A stretch of DNA of 64,000 nucleotides from Syntrophus buswellii. Lineage in GTDB: Bacteria > Desulfobacterota > Syntrophia > Syntrophales > Syntrophaceae. The notes beneath the pieces are model-generated. The model made no database searches. It saw nothing but the letters and a program-made list of their open reading frames with translations, and was not told the origin of the DNA. Below are positions 43,040-52,300 of this stretch, in pieces (the first letter of the stretch is position 1; each line of letters opens with the position of its first letter). The position numbers and the translations under genes are program-made. The stretch lies in contig NZ_CP175563.1 of NCBI RefSeq assembly GCF_046097065.1, positions 372,001 through 436,000 of the forward strand, read 5' to 3'.

Positions 43040-43861
43040 ATGAACATCCTGGTCTTTACGGATCTGGACGGGAGCCTTCTGAATCATGACGATTACTCCT
43101 TTGAAGAAGCCCGGCCGACCCTGGATCGGCTCCGGGGGGCGAAGATCCCCCTGGTTTTCGTAACCAGCAAGACGCGCCGGGAGGTGGAGCCTCTCCAGAA
43201 CCGGCTGGGATTCCGGGAGCCCTTTATCGTGGAGAACGGCGGGGGAATTTTTGTTCCGAGGGGATACCGCAGCGTCTCCCTGCCCGAGGAATTCCGGGAG
43301 CAGGGGAATTTCTTCGTCCTCGCGCTGGGGTTGCCGTATGGAAGGATCCGCGGCGTATTTGCGGCGATGAAGAGCCGCTTCAAAATTACCGGATACGGCG
43401 ACCTTTCTTCCCAGGAGGTGGCCGTACTTTCCGGGCTTGCCGTTGAAGAGGCGGAAAGGGCGAAGGCCCGGGAGTTTTCGGAGCCCTTTCTCCTGAAATC
43501 CGTCCCGGATCTTCCGGAGTTGGAGCGCCTGGCGGCGAGGGAAGGAATGAAGATCGTCCGCGGCGGAAGGTTTTACCATCTCATCGGCGACCGGCAGGAC
43601 AAGGGGGCCGCCGTGCGCGGCGTGAGGTCCCTCTATCGGGGGATCTTCGGGATGGAGCACGTGGCCGTCGGCATCGGCGACAGTGAAAACGACCTGCCGA
43701 TGCTGCAGGAAGTGGACGTTCCCGTTCTTATCCCCCACCCGGAGCGCGGCTGGCTGGAGGCTTCGCTGCCGGGGCTGGTGAAGGCCCCGGACCCGGGAAG
43801 CCGGGGTTGGAACGAGGCCCTGGGGAGGATATTGGATGAACTTGAAGCAGACAGCCCATGA
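43040..43861 (+). CDS. Glycosyl-3-phosphoglycerate phosphatase (MpgP/GpgP-type HAD)
   Basis: The 273-residue HAD-IIB enzyme matches the mannosyl-3-phosphoglycerate phosphatase family. Motif I FTDLDGSLLNHDDYSFEEA, motif II VFVTSKTRREVEPL, the characteristic ENGGGIFVPRGY, and motif IV GIGDSENDLPMLQEVDVPVLI. It would remove phosphate from glucosyl- (or mannosyl-) 3-phosphoglycerate to give the compatible solute. Because a GT81-type glucosyl synthase is in the same operon, the glucosyl substrate is the more likely one. ATG at 43040, with GGAAAGGGGGTAGGCGGAA upstream, lies six bases after DUF389 and the gene overlaps glycerate kinase by 26 bases. Confidence 0.88.
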   Translation: MNILVFTDLDGSLLNHDDYSFEEARPTLDRLRGAKIPLVFVTSKTRREVEPLQNRLGFREPFIVENGGGIFVPRGYRSVSLPEEFREQGNFFVLALGLPYGRIRGVFAAMKSRFKITGYGDLSSQEVAVLSGLAVEEAERAKAREFSEPFLLKSVPDLPELERLAAREGMKIVRGGRFYHLIGDRQDKGAAVRGVRSLYRGIFGMEHVAVGIGDSENDLPMLQEVDVPVLIPHPERGWLEASLPGLVKAPDPGSRGWNEALGRILDELEADSP

Positions 43862-45149
43862 GATCTTTTTCGAGGCCCTCCGCGCGGTGCTGCCGGAGGC
43901 CATGATCCGTGAAGCCCTGAAGATCGAGGGAAACGAGCTGATTGTCGGGGATCGGCGATATGGTCAGGAGCCCGGGCGGAAGCTCTTCGTCTTCGGCAGC
44001 GGCAAGGCTTCCGCCGGCATGGCAAAAGCGGTGACGGAAATTCTTGGAGACCGGGTCGCCGGCGGGCTGGTGGTGTCCAGTTACGAAGCGGAACTGGACC
44101 GCATTGACGTGGTCGTGGGCGCTCATCCCGTTCCCGATGCCCGAAGCGTCCATGCGGCGGAAAGACTGATGAGCGCGCTTTCCGGGCTCTCGGAGGAGGA
44201 CTTTTTCATCTACCTTCTGTCCGGCGGAAGTTCCGCCCTGATTGAGAAGCCGATTTCTCCGCTGACCCTTCAGGATCTCCAGGAAATGTCGCGGATGCTT
44301 CTTGCGGCAGGCGTGCCGATCGACGAAATGAACGCGGTAAGAAAGCATCTTTCCCTGGTAAAGGGCGGCCGGTTGGGAGCGATGACGAAGGCGCGGGGGG
44401 TCGTTCTGGTGCTTTCCGATGTCATCGGCGACGACCTGGAGACCATCGGATCCGCCCCGCTGTATAAGGACCGCTCCACCATCGAGGATGTCCGCGACAT
44501 CCTGGCCCGGTACGGCCTTTGGGAAAAGGCGCCCGCTGCCCTTCGGGTCCTGATGGAGCAAGGTCCCGCCGGGAAGATGGAAGAAACGCCCAAGGCGGCC
44601 AACCCCGGCATCGATCACGTTGTGGTGGGCAGCAATCGAAAAGCCCTGCGAAGGGCGAAGGAAAAAGCGCTGTCCCTGGGGCTCGAGGCCCATCTTGTGA
44701 CGGACCGCCTGAAAGGAGAGGCGCGGGAGGCGGCAAAGTCCATTGTCGCCATGGGCAGGAAATTTCTGGCGAGCCGCATGCCTGAGCAGCCGCCCCTCTG
44801 CCTTCTCTTTGGCGGAGAGACGACGGTGACCCTTCGGGGTAACGGAAAGGGGGGCCGGAACCAGGAGCTCTGCCTGGCGGCTCTTCGGGAAATTCGGGAT
44901 CAAGGCGGACTGCTTCTGTTATGCGCCGGGACGGACGGCATCGACGGAAGTTCGGAGGCTGCGGGGGCGCTGGTCGACGCCTCCGTCTGGACGCGCGCCC
45001 GGGAAATGAACCTTTCTCTTGATGACTTTCTGGATCGGAATGACTCCTCTTCCTTCCTGGAACGGACGGGGGGGGTGATCGTCACCGGTCCGACAGGGAC
45101 GAATGTCATGGACATCTCGATTTTACTGGTTGGAGGTAACGAATCATGA
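43836..45149 (+). CDS. Glycerate 2-kinase (GckA/MOFRL family)
   Basis: The 437-residue protein is a type II glycerate kinase: N-terminal DUF4147 domain (KLFVFGSGKASAGMAKAVTEIL, LLSGGSSALIEKP) and C-terminal MOFRL domain (LCLLFGGETTVTLRGNGKGGRNQELCLAALREI, GTDGIDGSSEAAGALVD). Phosphorylates D-glycerate with ATP, usually to 2-phosphoglycerate. In this operon it could supply phosphoglycerate for solute synthesis or recycle glycerate released when the solute is hydrolysed. It begins inside the phosphatase gene (26-base overlap) and ends overlapping the next gene by four bases. Confidence 0.92.
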   Translation: MNLKQTAHEIFFEALRAVLPEAMIREALKIEGNELIVGDRRYGQEPGRKLFVFGSGKASAGMAKAVTEILGDRVAGGLVVSSYEAELDRIDVVVGAHPVPDARSVHAAERLMSALSGLSEEDFFIYLLSGGSSALIEKPISPLTLQDLQEMSRMLLAAGVPIDEMNAVRKHLSLVKGGRLGAMTKARGVVLVLSDVIGDDLETIGSAPLYKDRSTIEDVRDILARYGLWEKAPAALRVLMEQGPAGKMEETPKAANPGIDHVVVGSNRKALRRAKEKALSLGLEAHLVTDRLKGEAREAAKSIVAMGRKFLASRMPEQPPLCLLFGGETTVTLRGNGKGGRNQELCLAALREIRDQGGLLLLCAGTDGIDGSSEAAGALVDASVWTRAREMNLSLDDFLDRNDSSSFLERTGGVIVTGPTGTNVMDISILLVGGNES

Positions 45150-46405
45150 CCACGGCAATACGGTTTTCCTCGGCGTTGAGGCCTCATGTGAGGACGAAGA
45201 TCGAGCAGCTCGGGACCGCCGACATCGTCATCGGCATTCCATCCTATGACAGCGGCGACACCATTTCCCATGTTGTTCAAGTCATCATCCAGGGCCTGGA
45301 TCATTATTACAAGGACCGAAAGGCCCTTATCATGATTTCCGATGGGGGGTCCACGGACGATACGCGGGAACTTGCCCGGGCGATCGATCCGAAATCCTAC
45401 AACATCGAGAGCATTGTCACCGTTTACCGGGGAAGCCACGGGAAGGGCTCCGGCCTGCGGGCCGTTTTTGAGGTCGCCGCTTTTCTCAGGGCCAGGGCGA
45501 TTGCGGTGTTCGATTCCGATCTGCTTTCCATTACCCCTGAATGGGTACGGAACATCCTGGATCCGGTGATCGAGGGATATGATTACGTCGCTCCCGACTA
45601 CAAGCGCTATAAACTGGATGGGACCATCACCAACACGATTGCCTACAACCTGACGAGGGCCCTTTACGGAAAAACAATCCGGCAGCCCATAGGCGGCGAC
45701 TTCGGACTGTCTCCGGCCCTGATCAAGTTTTATTTGGATCAGGACGTCTGGGAGACGGACGTGGCCAAATTCGGGGTTGACATCTGGATGACCACGTCGG
45801 CCATTGTCGGCGGCTTTCGGATCTGCCAGGCAAAGCTTGGCGCGAAGGTGCACGGGCAGAAGGATCCCTCTGCGGACCTGGGGCCCATGTTCCGCCAGGT
45901 GGTGGGAACCACGTTTCAGCTCATGGAGCGCTACGAGGATTTCTGGCTGAAAGTCCGCCGGTCCCGGGAAGTTCCTTCCCTCGGCGAGTTCGTCGGTCAG
46001 GAGCCGCCGGCTTTTGAGATCAACCAGGAAGTTCTTCTCGAATACTTCAAGGTGGGGTTGAACAATTTCGGGACGGTGTGGCAGAACATCATCGATGAGG
46101 AGGATTTTACAGCCATTTCTAAACTGGCCGAGGTTGACCAGGGGGACCAGTTTTACCTCCCCATCGAAACGTGGGTCCGCATCGTCTACTGCTATGCGGG
46201 GGCGTTCCGGGCCACGCCGCGCCAGCGCTTCAAGGTGCTGGACACCATGGTGCCCCTCTATTACGGGCGAGTGGCCTCCCTGGTCAACGAGGTGCGGGAC
46301 AAAAGCCCGACCGAGGCGGAGGCGCATTTTGAGGCCCAGGCCGAAGCCTTCGAACGCCAGAAGGATTACATGATCAAAATCTGGAGACGGAAAGGAGGAA
46401 GATGA
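45146..46405 (+). CDS. GT2-like glycosyltransferase of the glucosylglycerate operon
   Basis: The 419-residue protein has a GT-A nucleotide-sugar fold: VIGIPSYDSGDTISHVV, ALIMISDGGSTDDTRELARAI, the G-K-G loop in RGSHGKGSGLRAVFEVAAF, and the metal-binding DSD in AVFDSDLLSITPEW. QPIGGDFGLSPALIKF resembles the acceptor region of GT81/GT78-like enzymes. No membrane segment. Beside a GpgS-like gene and an MpgP-type phosphatase, it may add a second sugar, as in mannosylglucosylglycerate synthesis known from Petrotoga; this is inference. An alternative is a paralogue with another acceptor. It starts in the preceding TGA (ATGA) and ends one base before the next ATG. Confidence 0.75.
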   Translation: MTTAIRFSSALRPHVRTKIEQLGTADIVIGIPSYDSGDTISHVVQVIIQGLDHYYKDRKALIMISDGGSTDDTRELARAIDPKSYNIESIVTVYRGSHGKGSGLRAVFEVAAFLRARAIAVFDSDLLSITPEWVRNILDPVIEGYDYVAPDYKRYKLDGTITNTIAYNLTRALYGKTIRQPIGGDFGLSPALIKFYLDQDVWETDVAKFGVDIWMTTSAIVGGFRICQAKLGAKVHGQKDPSADLGPMFRQVVGTTFQLMERYEDFWLKVRRSREVPSLGEFVGQEPPAFEINQEVLLEYFKVGLNNFGTVWQNIIDEEDFTAISKLAEVDQGDQFYLPIETWVRIVYCYAGAFRATPRQRFKVLDTMVPLYYGRVASLVNEVRDKSPTEAEAHFEAQAEAFERQKDYMIKIWRRKGGR

Positions 46406-46406
46406 A

Positions 46407-47618
46407 ATGGCTGATTTTTATCAACACGGGATGATTACCACGTTACAGAGGCTGAAGGAGAGGCCTTCCGGAGAAATCGACGAGGAGCTTGTGGCGATCA
46501 CCAGAAAGCGCGATACGGTTCTTCTGCTTCCGGCTCTCTTTTCCGAGTTTGAAACGCCTTCCATGCCGGTCATTATCGAGGAGCTGAAAAAGGTGCGGTA
46601 TCTCAAGCGGATCGTTCTGTCGCTGGACCGGGCGGACGAACGCCAGTTCCAGAAGGCAAGGAAGCTGATGGGCGAGATTCCCACGGAGGTGGTTGTGGTC
46701 TGGCACGACGGCCCCCGGATGCAGGAATTGTATCGGGACCTGGCGGCAAACGATTTCAACATCCAGCGGCCCGGAAAAGGTCGGTCCGTCTGGATGACCC
46801 TGGGTTATGTCCTGGAGGATGAAGACGTATACGCCATCGCCCTGCACGACTCGGACATTCTGAATTACACCAGGGACTTTCTGTCCAGGCTGGTCTATCC
46901 GGTGGTTCATCCGGCCATTGATTTCGAATTCAGCAAGGGGTATTACGCTCGGGCAGGGGAGCGGCTCTACGGGCGGGCCACCCGGCTCTTCTATATCCCC
47001 CTGATCCGGGCAATGAAGCGGATCCTGAACTACAACCCATTTCTGGACTATCTGGGAAACTTCCGTTATCCCCTTTCGGGGGAATTCGCCCTGATCAGCA
47101 CCCTGGCGCGAAGCATCCGGATCTCGCCCACCTGGGGGCTCGAAGTCTCTCTTCTGAGCGAAGTCTACCAGCGCGCTTCCCTCAACCGCATCTGCCAGGT
47201 GGAAATTACTGAATCTTACGAGCACAAGCATCAGGTCCTGGACAAAACAAACCCGGATGCCGGATTGATCCGCATGGCCACCGACATTGCCGAGGCCCTG
47301 TTCCGGATTTTGAGCCAGGACGGCATCGTTATGAGTTCGTCTTTCTTCCGGACGCTCTTCACGGCCTATATCGAGGAATCCCGCCTCGTGATCGAAAAAT
47401 ATCATGCCCTGTCCATGATCAACGGACTGAGTTATGACCGGCACAGCGAAATTGAGGCGGCAGAGGCGTTTGTGAAATCCCTTCAAACGGCGACGGAGGA
47501 ATTTATCCGTAATCCCGTGGGAATTCCCATGCTTCCCGCCTGGGTCCGCGTCAGGGCGGCCATACCGGATTTTTCCGAGCGGTTGACGGAGGCGGTCAGA
47601 CTCGACAATTCCCTGTAA
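46407..47618 (+). CDS. gpgS: Glucosyl-3-phosphoglycerate synthase, GpgS-like (GT81)
   Basis: The 403-residue GT-A enzyme opens ADFYQHGMITTLQRL, followed by TVLLLPALFSEFETPSMPVIIEELKKV, GKGRSVWMTLGYVL and the DxD-type motif IALHDSDILNY. Then come FSKGYYAR, FRYPLSGEFALIS and SPTWGLEVSLLSEVYQRA. This set matches the archaeal/Persephonella-type glucosyl-3-phosphoglycerate synthases. These join nucleotide-glucose to D-3-phosphoglycerate as the first step to glucosylglycerate. The ATG follows AAAGGAGG by eight bases and lies one base after the upstream stop. Confidence 0.82.
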   Translation: MADFYQHGMITTLQRLKERPSGEIDEELVAITRKRDTVLLLPALFSEFETPSMPVIIEELKKVRYLKRIVLSLDRADERQFQKARKLMGEIPTEVVVVWHDGPRMQELYRDLAANDFNIQRPGKGRSVWMTLGYVLEDEDVYAIALHDSDILNYTRDFLSRLVYPVVHPAIDFEFSKGYYARAGERLYGRATRLFYIPLIRAMKRILNYNPFLDYLGNFRYPLSGEFALISTLARSIRISPTWGLEVSLLSEVYQRASLNRICQVEITESYEHKHQVLDKTNPDAGLIRMATDIAEALFRILSQDGIVMSSSFFRTLFTAYIEESRLVIEKYHALSMINGLSYDRHSEIEAAEAFVKSLQTATEEFIRNPVGIPMLPAWVRVRAAIPDFSERLTEAVRLDNSL

Positions 47619-47791
47619 TGGCGGGATGACGGCTCAACGGGGAACAGAGCCGTTTGCAGCAGAAACGCCGCCGCATTTCTCCGCCGGCGAACATGATCGG
47701 ACCCTGTGCCGGCCAAGGGATCGGACTGCCCGGGATCCGCGTTCAGGATGTGAGATGCTTTTCTAATGTTTCCGTAAAGGAAGGTCATGCC

Positions 47792-48034
47792 ATGGAACTG
47801 GCCGATATCAATCAATGGGGAATCATCGTGCTGAGCTGCACGTCCATCTGGCTGGTGGGACGCAGGGAGCATTGGCGGCGCTGGGGGTTTGTTGTCGGCT
47901 TGATGGGGCAGCCCTTCTGGTTCTGGTCCTCGTGGCAGCACGAACAGTGGGGCATCTTTGCGGTATCCGTCTGGTATACTTATGCCTGGCTGCAGGGGAT
48001 CTGGAATTTCTGGATCAAGCCGGCGGAAGGATAG
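47792..48034 (+). CDS. Small membrane protein, 80 residues
   Basis: Predicted protein MELADINQWGIIVLSCTSIW and onwards, with two to three hydrophobic segments rich in Trp (WGFVVGLMGQPFWFWSSW, WGIFAVSVWYTYAWLQGIWNFW). Start ATG 47792 is preceded by AAGGAAGG. Similar small Trp-rich membrane proteins occur in various bacteria and phages; function unknown. It lies about 170 bases after gpgS on the same strand and could be its last operon member or independent. Confidence 0.7.
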   Translation: MELADINQWGIIVLSCTSIWLVGRREHWRRWGFVVGLMGQPFWFWSSWQHEQWGIFAVSVWYTYAWLQGIWNFWIKPAEG

Positions 48035-48058
48035 GGCTCCGGTGCGGGAAGCTGTGCT

Positions 48059-49111
48059 TCATTCGCCGGCTTTGTCGTTCCAGACCATCCTTCCCCGGAG
48101 CAGGCGCTCCTTCACCCTGGATAATCTTCTGTCCTTGTACCGGACATGGCTGGCTTCGCCCTGTTCGTTCCCGGCATGGGACGCCTCGTCGACGATCTGG
48201 AATTCGGCAAGAACGTGAACGACCCGCGATGAAAGCCTCGCTCCGGGAGCCCAGAGTTCGAGCTGCCGGTCATCCAGGCGAATGGGGATGTCGACGACGA
48301 AGCTGGCCGTTCTGAAGGTGTCGTTTGTTTCCGGATTGGATGGCCCGCGCATTTCGTTCTCATACATCAAGTCCACCTGGAATTCCGGGATCATCCTGGA
48401 GATGCGGGGATGCCTGCGGATGAAATCCCGGAAATCAAAGATCGAATTGCGGCTCTCTCCCGGCACGGTGTAATGGAAGGGGAAAAGGTGAATGCTCAGG
48501 TAGGCGATGGCGGGTACGATCTCCTCAGCGGTTGCCGTAACGATGCGGAATCGGATCATGTCGTACAGGAGGGCTCTGTTCCCCTGCTTCTTGTGCAGCA
48601 GCTTGGTGATGATGGAGTCGCGGGTTTTGCGGCTGCACTGAAAATCAACAATGGGATATCCCCGCTCTTTCATCGCCTCAATGACGCGCACCGCCTTATC
48701 CTCGACGATGTGGTAGAGTTCATGCTCGGCGATGTTCAGCCGGGACTTGAGCTCCATCGCTTCCGCGTGATGGAGGACATGCATGACCTTCAGCACCACG
48801 CAGGCCTGACGCCTCCGCAGCGAATCCTTCCCTGCCGCAAGGAGCATGAGATCGCCTGCGGATGGGGCGTTGAAGATCTCCGGCAGGAAAGAGAAGCCGA
48901 AATTCCGCGTGAGATAGTCGATGGCGGACAAGCGCATGTTCTTCAGATATGACCGGTCCCCCTCGTCTTCCAGATCGAATCCGTTTGCGCGGAGGATGGC
49001 AAGGCACTCATCGAGCGATCCCACGTCCAGTCGATGCCAGTCGAGGACCGACCCTCCCCGTAGGACCAGCCTTGCCCTCTCCAACTCGCCGAGAGATAAT
49101 TTGACAATCAT
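48059..49111 (-). CDS. TIGR04552-type protein with RelA/SpoT-like motifs
   Basis: The 350-residue soluble protein resembles the uncharacterised TIGR04552/TIGR04562 group seen in deltaproteobacteria. The segment RKTRDSIITKLLHKK (161-175) followed by LLYDMIRFRIVTATAEEIVPAI (181-202) recalls the R-x-K-x-x-x-S-I-x-x-K and D-L/I-x-x-x-R-I-V signatures of (p)ppGpp synthetases. The acidic region EFQVDLMYENEMRG would be a counterpart of the E-x-Q-I/V-x-T strand. No HD hydrolase motif is seen. A nucleotidyltransferase-like fold is therefore inferred; activity is unknown. It stands alone, convergent with the small membrane protein gene. Confidence 0.75.
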   Translation of the reverse strand: MIVKLSLGELERARLVLRGGSVLDWHRLDVGSLDECLAILRANGFDLEDEGDRSYLKNMRLSAIDYLTRNFGFSFLPEIFNAPSAGDLMLLAAGKDSLRRRQACVVLKVMHVLHHAEAMELKSRLNIAEHELYHIVEDKAVRVIEAMKERGYPIVDFQCSRKTRDSIITKLLHKKQGNRALLYDMIRFRIVTATAEEIVPAIAYLSIHLFPFHYTVPGESRNSIFDFRDFIRRHPRISRMIPEFQVDLMYENEMRGPSNPETNDTFRTASFVVDIPIRLDDRQLELWAPGARLSSRVVHVLAEFQIVDEASHAGNEQGEASHVRYKDRRLSRVKERLLRGRMVWNDKAGE

Positions 49112-49215
49112 CGTCTCCGTCCTCCATGATCGGCGCCGCCTTGATGAAATTCCGCCCTTCTGAAGAAATAAATAGGGAAATTAATCCTTTATGTCAATGA
49201 ATTCATGGAAGGACA

Positions 49216-49244
49216 ATAAAAAACGCCGGGTTCTCCGGGCCGGC
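49216..49244 (-). terminator. Terminator of tamAB
   Basis: On the minus strand GCCGG-CCCGGAGAAC-CCGGC followed by GTTTTTTATT, about 90 bases past the tamB stop. Confidence 0.75.
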
Positions 49245-49330
49245 ATGACGGGCCGCTTCCTGTATCGATGCGTGTACGCCGGTTTTTTGCCGCTCCCTCA
49301 TTGCGGGTCGCGAGCGGAGGCCTGCCGGAG

Positions 49331-52300
49331 TTATCGAAATTCAATTTTGTAGTAGAAGTCCACTCCGCTTTCCGTTCCCGTCTGAGTTTCAACCTGCCAG
49401 TTTCCGTGAAGGTCGTACCGAAGGAGGAACCGATTGCTGCCGGTAAAGAGGGACCGACCATAGCTGATATAGAGCTTCGGGGTCAAATATTTTCCCACGG
49501 TGGCCATGGCCCGGGAGAGATTGTTCTCCGAGGCCGCCGCGGCGGAGCCCGGCGAGGCAAGGGGGCGAGCCGTATAGGCATCCCAGCCCGGGGCGTTTTC
49601 GCTGCGGGTAGAAACCTCCAGAGAACTGAGACCAAGCCGGGTGGCGAGCTTGTCCTGCAGGACGACCGACTGGCCGGCCGACAGGAGGCTTTCCGCCGCC
49701 ATGGTGAGGAGGTCAACCTGTTCCCCCGATCTGCCGAGAGGGCGTCCGAGGACGATATAACTGAGGATGTCCACATCCTCCATGGAGGGTTCCGAGTACA
49801 GGCTGACCACCGGCGACTGCGCGGTTCCCGTTACCAGGACACCGGCCCGGACGGATCCGGCGGTGCGGAGGGCCAGGACATCGAGGGACGGCCTGCCGAT
49901 GGCGCCGCCGGCGTAAAAGAACCTTCCCCGAACGATCTCCAGCGTCACACCGTAGGCCTGGTAGCGTCCCTTGACGATCCGGATCTCTCCGGTGCTTGTG
50001 ATCCGTTCGATATGGCGCAGAGCCTTTATCTGCAGCGCCCCCCCCAGTTGGGCATCAATTCCCGCCAGTTTCACAAAGGCCCGATCGCCTACTGTCAGAA
50101 GGATCTGCAGGTCCACATCCAGGGGAAAGGCCTTCGATTCGATGGGGGGGCGGCCTTCGATCTTCACATCCGGACTCGGCCGGATGACCCCTTGAACAGG
50201 TGATCCGGCTATGTGGAGCTCCGGAAGATGCACCTCGCCGCGAACGGCCAGCTTATCCGGTGTTCCCTCGACGGTGAGCCGAGGTGATGCGTACAGCTGA
50301 AGTTCCGGGAAATAGACCGTGCGAAACCGCTCGCCCGCCATCGTGATCCGGTAGCCCGACACCTTCCATTCCTTCAACCGGATGAGGGCCGTTCCCCCGA
50401 CATGGCCGGGGCCGGAGACGGCGCGGAAAGAATCAACGTGCAGTGCGTCCTTTTCGAGGCGTCCGGACATCTGGACATCCTTCAGACGGATGCCCGCCGA
50501 GGGGATGTAAGCCCCCGCATTGGCCAGACGGATCTTTCCCTCCAACTGCGGTTCCTTCCATTGTCCGCCGACCGCCAGGTCCAACTCGAGGTTCCCCTGG
50601 CTTTCCTGCACGGCTCCGGGGAACAGGATGGCGAGAAGCCCCCTCTCCCGGATTTGGGCGGTCAGGAGCCCTTCGATTCTTCCCTGCGGGTTGGCGGCTG
50701 CGGGAAAGCGTGCGGGGATCGGCAGCCGATATCGGCCCTGCACCTTCCCGTAATCAGCGAGGGCCAGGGTTGCCGTTCCGCTCAGCGACTCTTCGCGCCA
50801 GGCCCAGGTGGCCTCCGCCTTGTCGATGTGTGCCGTGATGTCCAGATTCCCTCTGCGCTGGCGGATTGCCCCCTGGGCGAGGAAAGCCGATCCGGCGAGC
50901 TCAAAGCGCTTTGCAGGGCGGATCACACCGGTGAGGCCGCCCCCCAGAAGCCCGCGGATCTCGACGCCGGGTTCACTGGGAAGCCAGGGGCGGAGGAGGG
51001 CAAGGTCGACGTGAGACCATCTGGCCTTGAACTCTCCCCGGTCCGGCACGAAAGAGCGGGCTGGAAAGGCGCAGTAAAATGTGCCGTGGAGCATGCCGTC
51101 CTTTTGCAGCCCGATTTCCAGCCTGCCGCTGAGCCCTTTTTCGCTACCCAGGAGGGCCGCATCCAGCCGCCGCACGGTGATGTGCCTGCCTTCAGCTCCG
51201 ATGGTGCCCCTGAGGTCGGTCCTGGCCTTCAGGGAAAAATGGTCCCTGCTCGCCAGGTCAAGGCGAAACTCCCCGTTTGCCACACCCCTCACCTGAGCCG
51301 CCGTCAGCCAGGGGTCGAAGCGGGCGAGATTCAATCCACTGATGCGCAGGGAGGCGTTTCCGCGCAAGCCGGGGCGGAAGAGGTCCGCGGCGGCTTCGAT
51401 GCGCTCCCCGGGTGTCCCGGTTACGACGAGGGGGCCCAGGGACATCCGCTCCTTTCCCAGGGAAAGGGCTGCAGGTGCGGACAGGTGCCACGGACCGACA
51501 GCGTCGCGGCCGGAAAAACGGAGGAGGTGTCCCTGCCACCGCCCGTCGGCATAACCGCCGGCAAGTTGTAGGAGCGTCTCGGCGCCGGGAGCGCTCAGCG
51601 CGGCCTGGATCGTGTGTCGCGTGCCCGTTCCCAGCGCTTCCAGGGTGGCGGCATTGACGCGCAGGCCGTTGTAGGCAACCGTGTGCAGTGTCGCGGACAT
51701 GTGCAGCGGATCGTCCTGCTTCGGGCCGATTCGGGCGGTCAGATCCGCCGAATCGATCCGGAGGCCGTCCGACGCCAGGGCCCGGGCGCGTCCGCGGATG
51801 GCTCCGCTGAACCGGTCTTCATCCCTGCGTATCCAGCCGTCGGCATTCAACGTTCCGGATGCCCCGGGAACGAGCCTGGAAAGATCGCTGATCCTTGCGT
51901 CCAGGGCCAGCCGCTTGTCCAGTTCGCCCGCCGCATGGATAGAGAAGCCCCTGCCGTGAAGGTTCAGGAATTCTATCCGGATGCTCTCTCCGGCGAAGGC
52001 GCCGCGCACATTTCCCGTCAGCGTCCGGCCGTGAAGCCGGCTTTCGAGGAGGGTCCCCTGGAGATCGCCCTGCAGGGGCGCATCCCCTGCCTTGAACAGG
52101 CTGCCGGCCAGATCGAAATTGATGAGTCCCTTCCAGTCGGGGGTGATGCCTGAGGGGTCCAGCTTCCTTCCCCGGATGGCGCCTTCCAGGCGAACACCGC
52201 CGGTCCAGTCGATTTTCAGGTCTCCCCCGAGGGTTCCCTTCAGGATCGTTCCCGCCAGGGAGGTCAGTTTCATGCCCTTTTCATGGCCCTCGTAGGCGCC

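Noticed and set aside
42434..43903. 489-codon open frame antisense to DUF389 and the phosphatase gene
   Set aside because: Crosses two real genes on the opposite strand and shows only Arg/Gly/Pro-rich filler sequence.
44900..46327. 475-codon open frame antisense to the glycerate kinase and glycosyltransferase genes
   Set aside because: Opposite strand has clear MOFRL and GT-A motifs and translational coupling.
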